35,485 nt of DNA from Sorangium cellulosum. GTDB taxonomy: Bacteria; Myxococcota_A; Polyangia; Polyangiales; Polyangiaceae. Shown here piece after piece: positions 18,979 through 27,854 of this stretch. The stretch's first letter is position 1, and every line of letters begins with the position of its first letter. The notes beneath the pieces were generated by a model. It saw nothing but the letters and a program-made list of their open reading frames with translations, was not told where the DNA came from and did not search any database. Made by a program: the position numbers and the translations under genes. The stretch is from positions 1 through 35,485 of the forward strand of contig NZ_JEMA01000197.1 of NCBI RefSeq assembly GCF_001589285.1, given 5' to 3'.

Positions 18979-20820
18979 TCAGTCGAGCGTGATGTTCTCG
19001 CGGGCGCTCTCGCGCCGCCGCCACCGGACGAGGCCGAACGCGGCGAAGAGGGCCGCCGGCAGGAGCGTGAGCGTCCACTGCACGCGCTGCTGCACGGTCT
19101 TCCGCTCCGCCCGGTACTCCTCGGCCTTCTTGGCCAGCGTGGCCTCGTCGTCCGTGGCCTCCTGCTTCGGCTTCTCGATGTCCGCGTAGGTCAGGTTGGT
19201 CTCGCTGAACATCTTCGCTGTCGCGGCGAGCAGCGTGCTGTCCCCCGCCATCCAGTCGAGCGTGTTCTTGAACGCCAGGATGGTGGCGGTCAGGTACTTC
19301 TGCGCGTAGGACTGCGAGAGCATCTGGAGATCTTCGTCGCCGCCCATCCCGCCCATCATCTGCATCTGCGGCGGCATGGGGGGCGGGTTGCCCGAGCGGG
19401 CGAACGGGTTCGCGAGGAACTGCGACGCCGAGAGCACGAGGATCCGGCCGCGGTCCGCGCTCTCCGCGGGCGCCGAGATGCCGAGCCCCTCCTGGCCGCC
19501 GAAGGCGCTCTTGAGCTTGCCCTCGATCGTCACCGCGATCGCGCGCTGCGCGTACTCGCCCTTCGGCTTCCACTCGGCCGAGAACTTCATGTCGATGTTC
19601 TCGGACGTGTCGATCGTGGTCTTCGGGGTCGAGCGGGCCACGACCTTCATCGTCGCCTCGGGCTGCTTCTCCGGGTGCGGCACCAGGGTCGACGGGAAGG
19701 GGAAGGCGAGCTCGGGCAGGCGGAAGAAGCCAGGGAACGACGAGTCGAGGATCTGCTCGTCCTCGTCGAGGCGGCTGTCCTCCTGGAGCTGGAGGATGCC
19801 CGGCGCGCGGAACCACATGAGCTGGCCCGTCTGCGTCTGCACCGGGATGGCCATCGAGCGGCTCCAGTCGAGGATCGCCTCCTTCTTCATCTCGACGCCG
19901 TAGCCGTCGAGCAGCTTCTCGAGGCCCCAGGTGTTGAGCGTCGCCTTCATCGAGGGGTCGGACGCCTTGAGGTTCACCGCGCCGGCGAACACGGCGAGCG
20001 CCTTGTTGCCGAGCATCAGGAACTGGTCGATGCGGCGCAGCTCCTTCTCGGTGAACTCCTTGCCCGGCTGCGTGATGACGAGGCCGGCGAGCTCCTTGTT
20101 GACCTCGCTGTCGCCGCCCTTCAGGTCGACGTCCTCGAACTTGTAGAACGGGAAGTGGTGCTCGAGCAGCGCGCGCATCGAAGGTCCGCCGCGGCCGCCC
20201 TGCGCGGCGACGAGGTTCGCGTCGCTGAGCTTGATCTCGTCCTTGCCGGTCACGATCCCGATCTTGGTGTCGATGCCGTCCGCCTTGTCGCGGATCTCGC
20301 GGATCGTGTTCGTGATCCAGAACTCGAGGCCCTGCGCCTGGTCGGGCGAGAGCATCGGGATCGCCTCCTTCTCGCTGCCGTACTTGAAGGCGATGCCCAT
20401 GAACCCGCGGGTGATCGTGGCCTGGTCCTGGCCGGTCTCGCTCCCCTCGCCGAACGCGGCCTCCTGGAGGCCCGCCTCCTTCGCGGCGGCGCGCTGCTCG
20501 TCCGTCTTGGCCTCGATGAGCGCGTAGCGGAGCTTGCCGTTCGAGGCCTGCTCGTACTCGTTCATCAGGTCGGTGAGGTCCTGGATGAACGCCTCGTGCT
20601 TCGGGAGCCCCCGGGTGACGTAGACGTCGATCTGGAGATCCTGCTTGAGCCCCTCGCGGACGAGGTGCGCCGAGCCCTTCGAGAGGGTGAACCTCTCGTT
20701 CTTGGTCATGTCGACGCGCTTGTAGGCGCTCAGCGAGATGACGTTGGCCACCACGAGGATTGCGGCCACGATGGCCAGGTAGACGCCTGTTTGCGTCGCG
20801 GCTTTGACTTTCCGTTCCAT
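18979..20820 (-). CDS. GldG-like auxiliary component of ABC export system
   Basis: This 613-aa protein has a membrane helix near each end (GVYLAIVAAILVVANVISL at the N-terminus; LLPAALFAAFGLVRWRR at the C-terminus). Between them is a large extracytoplasmic domain containing RVDMTKNERFTLSKGS, the start of the GldG/ABC_transp_aux module. In Bacteroidetes GldA, GldF and GldG form an ABC transporter needed for gliding; similar sets occur widely without a gliding role, so function here is not proved. I chose the ATG at 20820 because TAAGGACTACC precedes it; the frame opens 18 bases earlier. It starts 8 bases after the permease stop. Confidence 0.9.
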   Translation of the reverse strand: MERKVKAATQTGVYLAIVAAILVVANVISLSAYKRVDMTKNERFTLSKGSAHLVREGLKQDLQIDVYVTRGLPKHEAFIQDLTDLMNEYEQASNGKLRYALIEAKTDEQRAAAKEAGLQEAAFGEGSETGQDQATITRGFMGIAFKYGSEKEAIPMLSPDQAQGLEFWITNTIREIRDKADGIDTKIGIVTGKDEIKLSDANLVAAQGGRGGPSMRALLEHHFPFYKFEDVDLKGGDSEVNKELAGLVITQPGKEFTEKELRRIDQFLMLGNKALAVFAGAVNLKASDPSMKATLNTWGLEKLLDGYGVEMKKEAILDWSRSMAIPVQTQTGQLMWFRAPGILQLQEDSRLDEDEQILDSSFPGFFRLPELAFPFPSTLVPHPEKQPEATMKVVARSTPKTTIDTSENIDMKFSAEWKPKGEYAQRAIAVTIEGKLKSAFGGQEGLGISAPAESADRGRILVLSASQFLANPFARSGNPPPMPPQMQMMGGMGGDEDLQMLSQSYAQKYLTATILAFKNTLDWMAGDSTLLAATAKMFSETNLTYADIEKPKQEATDDEATLAKKAEEYRAERKTVQQRVQWTLTLLPAALFAAFGLVRWRRRESARENITLD

Positions 20821-20828
20821 GGTAGTCC

Positions 20829-21563
20829 TTACGCCCACTTCCTGCGCTCGAGCGCCCTGAACGAGGCCATGAGGCAGCCTGCGGTGACCGAGAGGAAGAA
20901 GACGATGTCTCGAGTGGACACCATGCCGCGCGCGAACGGCGCGAGGCGGGTGTCGAAGCTGATGAAGGAGAGGACGTCGCGGATGAACGACGGGGCGTAG
21001 TCAGAGAAGTTGTCCACGCCGTGCAGGAACGCGAGCACCAGGAAGGTGATGAAGAACGCGATCACCTGGCTGTCGGTCAGCGACGAGATGAGGAGGCCGA
21101 TCGAGACCGCCGCCGCGCTGTAGAGCACGAGGCCGATGTAGCCCGAGGCCACGGGCCCGGTGTCGAGCGCGCCGAGGTGCCAGGGCCACGAGAACATCAG
21201 GATCGGGTAGAGGATCGTCGAGAAGACGAGCACGAGCACGAGCCCCCACGCGCCGAGGAACTTGCCGAGGACGACCTCGTGATCCTGCACGGGGAGGGTG
21301 ATCAGCATCTCGAGCGTGCCGCTGCGCTTCTCCTCGGCGAGGAGGCGCATCGTGATGACGGGCACGATGAGGAAGGAGAGCCCTACCGGCGCCCACGTGA
21401 AGAGCTGCACCAGCGAGGCGCGGTCCGCCTGCCAGAAGCCGCCGTTCATGAAGAAGAAGATGACGCCGAGCGCGATCAGCCCGAAGCAGATCACGACATA
21501 GGCCAGGGGGGAATCGAAGTTGGAGCGGAACTCCCGCTTCGCGATGGTCAGGGTGGTGCTCAT
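20829..21563 (-). CDS. ABC-2 type permease (GldF-like)
   Basis: This 244-aa integral membrane protein has six predicted hydrophobic segments, for example LAYVVICFGLIALGVIFFF and LVLVLVFSTILYPILMF. The family hallmark LLAEEKRSGTLEMLITLPV, the coupling region next to the ATPase, lies between helices 2 and 3. It forms the membrane channel of the transporter with the ATPase encoded 5 bases upstream. The length matches GldF-type permeases. The substrate is unknown. Confidence 0.94.
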   Translation of the reverse strand: MSTTLTIAKREFRSNFDSPLAYVVICFGLIALGVIFFFMNGGFWQADRASLVQLFTWAPVGLSFLIVPVITMRLLAEEKRSGTLEMLITLPVQDHEVVLGKFLGAWGLVLVLVFSTILYPILMFSWPWHLGALDTGPVASGYIGLVLYSAAAVSIGLLISSLTDSQVIAFFITFLVLAFLHGVDNFSDYAPSFIRDVLSFISFDTRLAPFARGMVSTRDIVFFLSVTAGCLMASFRALERRKWA

Positions 21564-21568
21564 ACCGT

Positions 21569-22747
21569 TCAGCCCTTCTTCTTGGCCGGCGCTTCGTCCT
21601 TCGCGGCCTCGTCGTCGTCGCCGTCGTCGTCCTTCGCGGCCTCGTCGGCGGCGCCGTCCTCGTCGTCTTCCTCGTCGTCTTCCTCGTCGTCGGCCGCGGC
21701 GCTCGCCTCGTCCTCGTCCTCGTCGTCGGTGATCAGCTTGCGGCCGCGGTCCTTGCGCTCGTCGCCGCGCGTGAGCGACTTGAAGACGTCCTCGAGGCTC
21801 TGCGAGTCGCGGCGCATCTCGAGGAGGAGCCAGCCCTTCTGCACGACGAGCTGGAAGAGCTCGGGCCGGATGTCCCCGCCGAGCGCGCCGAGGAGCTGGA
21901 AGCTGTGGGCGCTGTCGTCGGTCGGCAGCTCGGTGACGCTGGTCACGCCGGGCAGCCTGGAGAGCGCCTCCTGGACCTCCTGGGCGGTCGGGGGCTTGCG
22001 GGCGCCGGCCCCACCGCCCTCGAAGACCCTCTTCTCGTGGACGGTGACGACGTACCGGACCTTGCCGCTCTTGGAGCGGATCTCGTCGAGGGGGCCGTCG
22101 GCGACGACCCGCCCCTTGGAGACGATGATGGCGCGGGCGCAGGCGGCCTCGACCTCGGAGAGGTTGTGGGTGGAGAGCAGGATCGTCCGCTCCTTGCCGA
22201 TCTCCTTGATGTAGCGGATGACCTCCGCCTTCTCGTTCGGGTCGAGGTCGCTCGTCGGCTCGTCGAGGATGAGGATCGGCGGGTCGTGGACGAGCGCCTG
22301 CCCGAGGCCGACGCGCTGGCGGTAGCCGTGGGAGAGGGTGCCGATGTCCTTGCCGAGCACCTGGGCCAGGCCGCACACCTCGACGATCCCCTTCATCCGC
22401 TTCTTGAACACCGACGGATCGAGCCCGCGCATGTCGGCGACGAAGGAGAGGTATTCCCAGACGTTCATCTCTCCGTAGAGGGGGGCGCGCTGGGGCAGGT
22501 ACCCCAGCTTGCGTCGCACATCGAGCGGCTCGTCGAAGACGTCGTACCCATGGACCCGCGCCGTCCCGGCCGAAGCCGAGATGAAGCAGGTGAGGATGCG
22601 CATCGTCGTCGACTTGCCGGCCCCGTTCGGTCCGAGGAAGCCGACGACCTCGCCGCGATGGACCTCGAAGCTCACCTTGTCGAGCGCGCGCAGCGACCCA
22701 TAGCGCTTGGTCAGCGAGCTCGCCTCGATCATCACATCGCTAGCCAA
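21569..22747 (-). CDS. ABC transporter ATP-binding protein (GldA-like) with acidic tail
   Basis: This 392-aa protein contains a full nucleotide-binding domain: Walker A GPNGAGKST (39-47), signature LSHGYRQRVG (139-148, LSHGY in place of LSGGQ), Walker B ILILDEP (158-164) and switch His194 (STHNLSEVE). A linker domain of about 100 residues follows. The last 55 residues are almost pure Asp/Glu/Ala (about 338-385), ending in APAKKKG; this tail is unusual for the family. The start is a TTG, strongly supported by AAGGAGGTCATT just before it. It is the first gene of the four-gene export operon and powers the permease. Confidence 0.95.
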   Translation of the reverse strand: MASDVMIEASSLTKRYGSLRALDKVSFEVHRGEVVGFLGPNGAGKSTTMRILTCFISASAGTARVHGYDVFDEPLDVRRKLGYLPQRAPLYGEMNVWEYLSFVADMRGLDPSVFKKRMKGIVEVCGLAQVLGKDIGTLSHGYRQRVGLGQALVHDPPILILDEPTSDLDPNEKAEVIRYIKEIGKERTILLSTHNLSEVEAACARAIIVSKGRVVADGPLDEIRSKSGKVRYVVTVHEKRVFEGGGAGARKPPTAQEVQEALSRLPGVTSVTELPTDDSAHSFQLLGALGGDIRPELFQLVVQKGWLLLEMRRDSQSLEDVFKSLTRGDERKDRGRKLITDDEDEDEASAAADDEEDDEEDDEDGAADEAAKDDDGDDDEAAKDEAPAKKKG

Positions 22748-23101
22748 AATGACCTCCTTCGATGGTTCCTTGGACGCGGAGCGCCCTGCCCCGCGGTTCG
22801 CCTTCGCGATCCCCCGCCGTGACCGACGGGCGCGCCGTCGGGGCGCCCTGGATCGCCCATTACCCAGGCGAAAGGCGGCGCCATCGTAGCGACGGGGGGA
22901 TCTCTGTCAACAGCGCCGACCCGAAGCGGCGGGGTCGGGGGGTTTATTCCCGGTGATCGGGCCTTCACCGGGCGTGGAATGTTCGGGCTATCCCGGGCTC
23001 GACCCGGGAGGAGGGGGGACGGCTCTTCCGCTACATGCTGTGTTCGTCTGTCCGCGGTGATGTCGAAAATCCTCTTGACCCGGGCGTCCACGTTGGACTA
23101 G
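22748..23101. other. Divergent intergenic region between the ABC operon and aspartate kinase
   Basis: No gene is supported in these 354 bases. The right half has two hairpins: CCCGGTGA/TCACCGGG (22949-22956 with 22965-22972) and CCCGGG/CCCGGG around CTCGA (22992-22997 with 23003-23008). TTGACC at 23075-23080 is a fair -35 candidate for the kinase gene but lacks a good -10. The hairpins could belong to a kinase leader; I cannot assign a riboswitch class. Confidence 0.45.
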
Positions 23102-24364
23102 TTGGCCACACCTCGCGTGAGCCTTATCGTCCAGAAGTTCGGCGGCACGTCCGTCGGGTCCATCGAGCGCATCCAGCGGGCGGCCGCGCGTGCGCTTGAA
23201 ACACAGCGGGCCGGTCATGACGTCGTGGTCATCGTGAGCGCGATGGCCGGCGAGACGAACCGGCTGCTCAAGCTGGCGTCGGACATCGCGCCCGTGCCTG
23301 ACGCGCGGGAGATGGACGCGCTGGCGGCGACCGGAGAGCAGGTCTCGGCGGCGCTGATGGCCATCGCGATCCAGGCGCAGGGCGGCAAGGCGCGGAGCTT
23401 CCTTGGCCACCAGCTCAAGATCCTGACGGACAGCGCCTATACCAAGGCGCGGATCAAGGCGATCGACGCGCAGCGGCTGCACGAGGCGCTCTCCGGCGGG
23501 AAGATCGCGGTCGTCGCTGGTTTCCAGGGCGTGGACGACGCCGGCAACATCACGACCCTCGGGCGCGGCGGCAGCGACACGAGCGCGGTCGCGATCGCGG
23601 CGGCCGTCGGCGCCGAGTGCGAGATCTACACGGACGTCGACGGCGTCTACACGACGGACCCGAACATCTGCAAGACGGCGCGGAAGATCGAGCGGATCAG
23701 CTACGAAGAGATGCTGGAGCTCGCGTCGCTGGGCGCGAAGGTCCTTCAGATACGGAGCGTGGAGGTTGCGATGAAGTATGGTGTCCCGGTGCACGTGCGG
23801 TCGTCGTTCTCGGACGTGCCGGGCACGTGGGTCGTCGGCGAGGACAAGTCGCTTGAGAGCGTGACGGTGACGGGCGTCGCCCTGGACCGGAACGAGGCGC
23901 GGGTGATGCTGGTCGGCGTCAACGACAAGCCGGGCGTCGTCGCGCAGATCTTCGGCGCGCTGGCCGAGGAGAACATCAGCGTCGACATGATCATCCAGAA
24001 CGCGCCGAGCTACGGCCAGGAGGCGCGCGGCGCGTCCGGCGAGGTGAAGGCGGACGTGACCTTCACGGTCGGCAAGGCGGACCTGCCGCGCGCGAAGGTC
24101 GTGATGGAGAAGGTCGCCGGCGGCGTGGGCGCGGTGGGCATCCGGTACGAGGAGGACATCGTGAAGGTGTCGATCGTCGGCCTCGGGATGCGCACGCACG
24201 CGGGCGTGGCGGCGCGGATGTTCCAGCTCCTCGCGGCGGAGGCGATCAACATCCAGGCGATCTCCACGAGCGAGATCAAGATCTCGTGCCTTGTCTCGAC
24301 GAAGTACGCTGAGCTCGCCGTGCGCGCGTTGCACGATGGCTTCGGGCTCGGCGGCAAAGCGTAA
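23102..24364 (+). CDS. lysC: Aspartate kinase
   Basis: This protein is about 420 aa and monofunctional. The kinase domain starts [13 protein letters not shown] and includes [19 protein letters not shown] and [12 protein letters not shown]. Two C-terminal ACT domains follow (from about residue 265: [20 protein letters not shown] and [19 protein letters not shown]), the usual site of Lys/Thr feedback. It phosphorylates aspartate at the entry to Lys, Thr, Met and diaminopimelate synthesis. The frame opens with TTG at 23102. A GTG at 23117 would give [10 protein letters not shown], closer to the usual family N-terminus; neither has a clear ribosome site. It is transcribed alone, divergent from the ABC operon. 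Confidence 0.95.
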   Translation: MATPRVSLIVQKFGGTSVGSIERIQRAAARALETQRAGHDVVVIVSAMAGETNRLLKLASDIAPVPDAREMDALAATGEQVSAALMAIAIQAQGGKARSFLGHQLKILTDSAYTKARIKAIDAQRLHEALSGGKIAVVAGFQGVDDAGNITTLGRGGSDTSAVAIAAAVGAECEIYTDVDGVYTTDPNICKTARKIERISYEEMLELASLGAKVLQIRSVEVAMKYGVPVHVRSSFSDVPGTWVVGEDKSLESVTVTGVALDRNEARVMLVGVNDKPGVVAQIFGALAEENISVDMIIQNAPSYGQEARGASGEVKADVTFTVGKADLPRAKVVMEKVAGGVGAVGIRYEEDIVKVSIVGLGMRTHAGVAARMFQLLAAEAINIQAISTSEIKISCLVSTKYAELAVRALHDGFGLGGKA

Positions 24365-24509
24365 CGAAACCTGTGCTACCGTCGTAATGCGCTCGCTGTG
24401 AGCGGCCACCGACACTGTCGGGAAGGCTGCTCGCAGCGCGTTGCGTTATGGCGTCGCGATCGCTCCTGAGGAGCGCCCGGCGTCGCTTCGGGTCGTCGTG
24501 GAGGTTCGC

Positions 24510-25622
24510 ATGCGTAGCAGGGAAGTTGGGCTGCTGGGGCTGGGCGCGCTCTGCGCCGTGGCGGTTTTCCTCGGCGCTGGCGGCTGCCAGCCCGAGGGGA
24601 ACACAAGGCCGCCGGGGTGGTCCGGACGGCCGGGAGGGACCATCGGCGAGGGCGGCAGCGGGGCCGAGACGGCGAGCTCGGGCGACGGCGGCCGCGAGGG
24701 CGAGGGCGCGGCGGGGACGGCGGCGACGGGGAGCGCTGGTGGGGACGGGGTGGGGACGGGGGATCCGCCGGTGGCGCGGGTGGCGACGATCGAGGAGATC
24801 ACCACGGGGGTGGTAGGGGAGGGGGTTGACGTCGAGGCCAAGGGCGTCGTGGCGATGAGCCGGAAGTGGCTCGTGTCGAAGAGCAAGAGCAGTGGTTCAT
24901 GCCTCTGGGGTGTGTTTCTCTCTGCTCCTGGCATTCCCGTGACCGAGGCAAACTCGGGCATTCTCGCCCTCAGTTACGGCACTCGCGGTGTGACGGACGA
25001 CCAAGGCAACGTTACTTGCCCGAATATCGAGCAAGCGTCTGCGGGCGATGCGTTCCCCGATGACGTCAAGCCCGGCGATGTCCTCGATGTGACCGGAAGG
25101 ACGTCCTATTACAGTCCGGCGGATTGCGACGAACAGCCGCCGGAAGCGAATCCAACTCGAGTCAAGCAGCGTCAACTGGCCAGCGTGACCAAGGTGAAGC
25201 TCGTCGGCTCGGCGCCGATCCCGGAACCCCACGTGTTCTCCGGTGAGGACATCGCTAAGCTTGCCGCCCCGTCAGATCCAGATGGAGAGAAATTCCACGA
25301 TGCATGGGGCGGGGTGAAGGTGCGTGTAGCCGGTCCCCTCAGCCCGACACTCCAGGGCGAGATGCAAACCGTCGTAGGCGCATATGGAAACATCGTGCTT
25401 GCCGGGAGCGGGCTTCGGGTGGGAGATAAGTTCTACTACGTGCAGGGATCCATGGATGCCTGCCATGGAGCGCCTGACTACCCCAGCACTGACGTCGAGT
25501 GGGCTCGAATCGACGGCTTCAGCACGCTTGACTACTGTACCTGGAGTCTGCAGCCCTTGAACAAATGTGCGGATTTCGATCCTGCGGGGAAGGACTGCAC
25601 GGACGGATTGCTCTGCGAATAG
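24510..25622 (+). CDS. Putative lipoprotein of unknown function
   Basis: This 370-aa protein has a good start: GTGGAGGTTCGC before the ATG. A lipoprotein signal follows (LLGLGALCAVAVFL, then lipobox GAGGC). Residues about 25-90 form a Gly/Glu/Ala-rich low-complexity linker, common between lipid anchor and folded domain in myxobacterial lipoproteins. The remaining globular part (ATIEEITTGVVGEGVDVEAKG onward) contains eight or so cysteines, and phrases such as VKPGDVLDVTGRTSYYSPADCDE suggest a beta-rich, OB-like exported domain. I do not recognise the family. Base composition changes inside the gene: the signal and linker are very GC-rich, while from about 24,890 codon use is visibly less GC-biased. 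Confidence 0.8.
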   Translation: MRSREVGLLGLGALCAVAVFLGAGGCQPEGNTRPPGWSGRPGGTIGEGGSGAETASSGDGGREGEGAAGTAATGSAGGDGVGTGDPPVARVATIEEITTGVVGEGVDVEAKGVVAMSRKWLVSKSKSSGSCLWGVFLSAPGIPVTEANSGILALSYGTRGVTDDQGNVTCPNIEQASAGDAFPDDVKPGDVLDVTGRTSYYSPADCDEQPPEANPTRVKQRQLASVTKVKLVGSAPIPEPHVFSGEDIAKLAAPSDPDGEKFHDAWGGVKVRVAGPLSPTLQGEMQTVVGAYGNIVLAGSGLRVGDKFYYVQGSMDACHGAPDYPSTDVEWARIDGFSTLDYCTWSLQPLNKCADFDPAGKDCTDGLLCE

Positions 25623-25701
25623 AGTCCTCGTTCATCACTGACGACGGCGAGACCCCGCGACGACAGCGAGACCGGTCGAGGTGCGCGCGATCGACGGCGC
25701 T

Positions 25702-27354
25702 TCAACGTCCGAACCTGGCGAGCAGGACGTCACTGCCACCGCTAGAGTACAGTGTGCCTGCGCCGACATCGATGCCGCCCTCGATATCGCTCCCTAAGAT
25801 GGTCTCTCCGGAGGGCAGCATCGCGACCGCCTTCGAAGTCTGATTCCTGTCGTCGCCGAAGAGCTTGCTCCAGACGTGCGCTCCGTCTGGGGCTAGCTTG
25901 ATCAGGGGCAAGTCGACGCCGCCGGCTGCGACCAGGGGGCTTCCGCCGTAGTCGACATCTCCCTCAGCCCTCCCGGTGACAGCAATGGTGCCGTCGGCTG
26001 CAACCGCCAGCTCGATGGCAGTTTCGTCGCCGGAGCCTCCGAGAGATCTGTTCCATAGGCAAGATAGCTGGTTGTCCAGTTTTGCGACGAGTATATCGGT
26101 CATGCCAACTGACGAGGTGCTATGGATGCCTACCGCTGTCCTGCCGTCGTGATTTGCCAATACGATGACGTTGTCGTCCTTGTCTGCTGCAATGTCGACG
26201 CTTAACTGTGTCCCAGGGCCACGAATGGTCTGCTGTGCCTTGAATTTCCCGTCGTTGTCGAGCTTGACAATGAACCCGTCGAGATCGTCCCTGAGCTCTA
26301 AGATGGGACCGCCGAATTCTACTGGGCGAGCTTCCTCGCTGCTGGCCAGAGACCCCGTGATGTAGACGTTGTTCATTCGGTCTAGGGCGATGTCTCCGGC
26401 GAGACGTTTCCCCTCAGAGTCCGAGCCGACAAAGAATTTGCACCAGGTGCGCTGTCCGTCGGTATTGTACTTGCATAACCAGAGCCCCTCCCCGGGGATG
26501 TGGCAGACGGACCTGCAAGTGTCACGCCCATAGATAAACACGTTACCAAGTGTGTCGGTCGCAGCTCCGGCTATCTCTACGAATTCTTGAGATACAGCCT
26601 CAGATATAGCCCATGATAGGGTGCCGGACGGGGTCCATTTGGCTACATAGGCAGAGAAGATACTGCGATCGTCGCCGGTGAGCGTTGTGTCTTCAATTTG
26701 CAGTTGAGACTGAAAGTCCCCGGCTAAAATCACGTTGTTCTCTGAGTCGACTGTTAGGCTGGCCGTGCTCGCGTACGCTCCGCCGAACTTTCTGCTCCAT
26801 ATGGGGGTGCCGTCTGCTGCGAATTTTGCCAGGTAGAGCGCGCGAGCTTCCGCTGTCAAGGGGGCTGACTCGGGAATGGCCAGTGTTCCACTGAAGGTGC
26901 CTGTGACGAGAATGTTGCCATCGCTGTCGAGCGCGATGTCGCTTACGGTTTGATTGCTGGCGTCTCCGAGGATTTTTGACCAGATCACGCAGTCGTGCGT
27001 GTCACAGTTTTCGTCTGCCGGGTTTGTGCATGTTTCGGCTTCTGGCGTTTTCTGACCGTTGCAGCTGCCATAGGCGGTACCTTCGTCGTTGCACATCTTT
27101 TGGCCAGCCTTGCAGATGCCGGTGTTCACAGTATCGTCAGGGCCCTCGTAACAGCTCACGGCTCTGCGAGGCTCGCAAGCTGCGCCTCCGCCTTCGCCTC
27201 CGGTACCAGTGCTGGTTCCGGGTCCGGTTCCCCCGGACTCCGATGGTGCATCCTTGAATTCGTCCAACCCCAGGACCAGTCCGCAGCCCGCTCCTGTCCC
27301 TGCTGACGCAACGAGGAGAAGCCGGGAACAGCGCCGAAGCCATCGATCTCGCAT
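25702..27354 (-). CDS. SBBP-repeat beta-propeller lipoprotein
   Basis: This 550-aa protein has a lipoprotein-type N-terminus (RLLLVASAGTGAGC) and a Gly/Thr/Ser-rich linker. Next is a Cys-rich module (AVSCYEGPDDT, CTNPADENCDTHDC) often found in myxobacterial surface proteins. About nine repeats of 45-55 residues follow (VSDIALDSDGNILVTGTFSG, ASLTVDSENNVILAGDF, DIALDRMNNVYITGS, VDIAADKDDNVIVLANH), the SBBP/beta-propeller pattern. It is probably displayed on the cell surface; a binding partner cannot be inferred. The start is the ATG at 27354; a frame extending to 27774 has no similarity upstream. Codon use is clearly less GC-rich than the neighbours, over the whole gene. It lies 77 bp downstream of the PAAR-like gene on the same strand. 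Confidence 0.88.
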   Translation of the reverse strand: MRDRWLRRCSRLLLVASAGTGAGCGLVLGLDEFKDAPSESGGTGPGTSTGTGGEGGGAACEPRRAVSCYEGPDDTVNTGICKAGQKMCNDEGTAYGSCNGQKTPEAETCTNPADENCDTHDCVIWSKILGDASNQTVSDIALDSDGNILVTGTFSGTLAIPESAPLTAEARALYLAKFAADGTPIWSRKFGGAYASTASLTVDSENNVILAGDFQSQLQIEDTTLTGDDRSIFSAYVAKWTPSGTLSWAISEAVSQEFVEIAGAATDTLGNVFIYGRDTCRSVCHIPGEGLWLCKYNTDGQRTWCKFFVGSDSEGKRLAGDIALDRMNNVYITGSLASSEEARPVEFGGPILELRDDLDGFIVKLDNDGKFKAQQTIRGPGTQLSVDIAADKDDNVIVLANHDGRTAVGIHSTSSVGMTDILVAKLDNQLSCLWNRSLGGSGDETAIELAVAADGTIAVTGRAEGDVDYGGSPLVAAGGVDLPLIKLAPDGAHVWSKLFGDDRNQTSKAVAMLPSGETILGSDIEGGIDVGAGTLYSSGGSDVLLARFGR

Positions 27355-27431
27355 GACCAACACCCCTATAATACGACCTAGATCTGGGCCACGGTGCGCC
27401 GCGATCCCGTTACGTGCTGTACCCGCCCCCC

Positions 27432-27824
27432 TCACGGCGCCAGCATCAGCACCTTCACCTGGCTCGGCGAGACGCGCATCCCCGGGCAGTTCGTGCTGTT
27501 CTGGAGCGACATGCTCGTCAGCCTGCTCGCCGGCATCCCGCGGATCAGCACCGTGAAGGCCCCGGTCAGGTGGCGGCTCGGCCCCATGACCGTGCCCGAC
27601 GCGACCCCCATCGCGACGCCGGCGTTGTCGCCGTTCGTCAGCGGGATCGTCGTGGCCAGGTTGTGCGCCGGCGCGCCCATGAAGAGCACGTTGTACACCG
27701 CGGGCACGCCCATCGGCCCGGCGGCGATGTTCGGGTAGGGCACGGGCACCGGCGCGGGCGAGGGCGTCAAGCACACGTCCGGAAGCCCCACGTCGACGCC
27801 CATCATCTGCGAATTGGCAAACAT
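27432..27824 (-). CDS. PAAR-like DUF4150 protein, type VI secretion spike tip
   Basis: This 130-aa protein is a stand-alone PAAR-like (DUF4150) domain. It starts MFANSQMMGVDVGLPDVCLT and continues with VPYPNIAAGPMG, with VLFMGAPAHNLATTIPLTNGD and a final Cys in STNCPG. PAAR proteins cap the VgrG spike of the type VI secretion system and carry effectors. The ATG is preceded by AGAGGAGCAGGAGCG. It has no C-terminal toxin extension. It is the last of four same-strand genes (DUF2169-pentapeptide, pentapeptide, DUF3540, DUF4150), a set that recurs next to VgrG in other bacteria. Confidence 0.9.
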   Translation of the reverse strand: MFANSQMMGVDVGLPDVCLTPSPAPVPVPYPNIAAGPMGVPAVYNVLFMGAPAHNLATTIPLTNGDNAGVAMGVASGTVMGPSRHLTGAFTVLIRGMPASRLTSMSLQNSTNCPGMRVSPSQVKVLMLAP

Positions 27825-27854
27825 CGCTCCTGCTCCTCTACTCCCCTGTTCAGC

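Noticed and set aside
27355-27431. TATAAT near 27373 as a promoter
   Set aside because: A perfect -10 hexamer exists on the plus strand, and TATTAT on the minus strand, but no -35 at suitable spacing was found on either strand.
25702-27774. 690-residue version of the SBBP lipoprotein
   Set aside because: The extra N-terminus is a shadow of the PAAR-like gene and would bury the lipoprotein signal.
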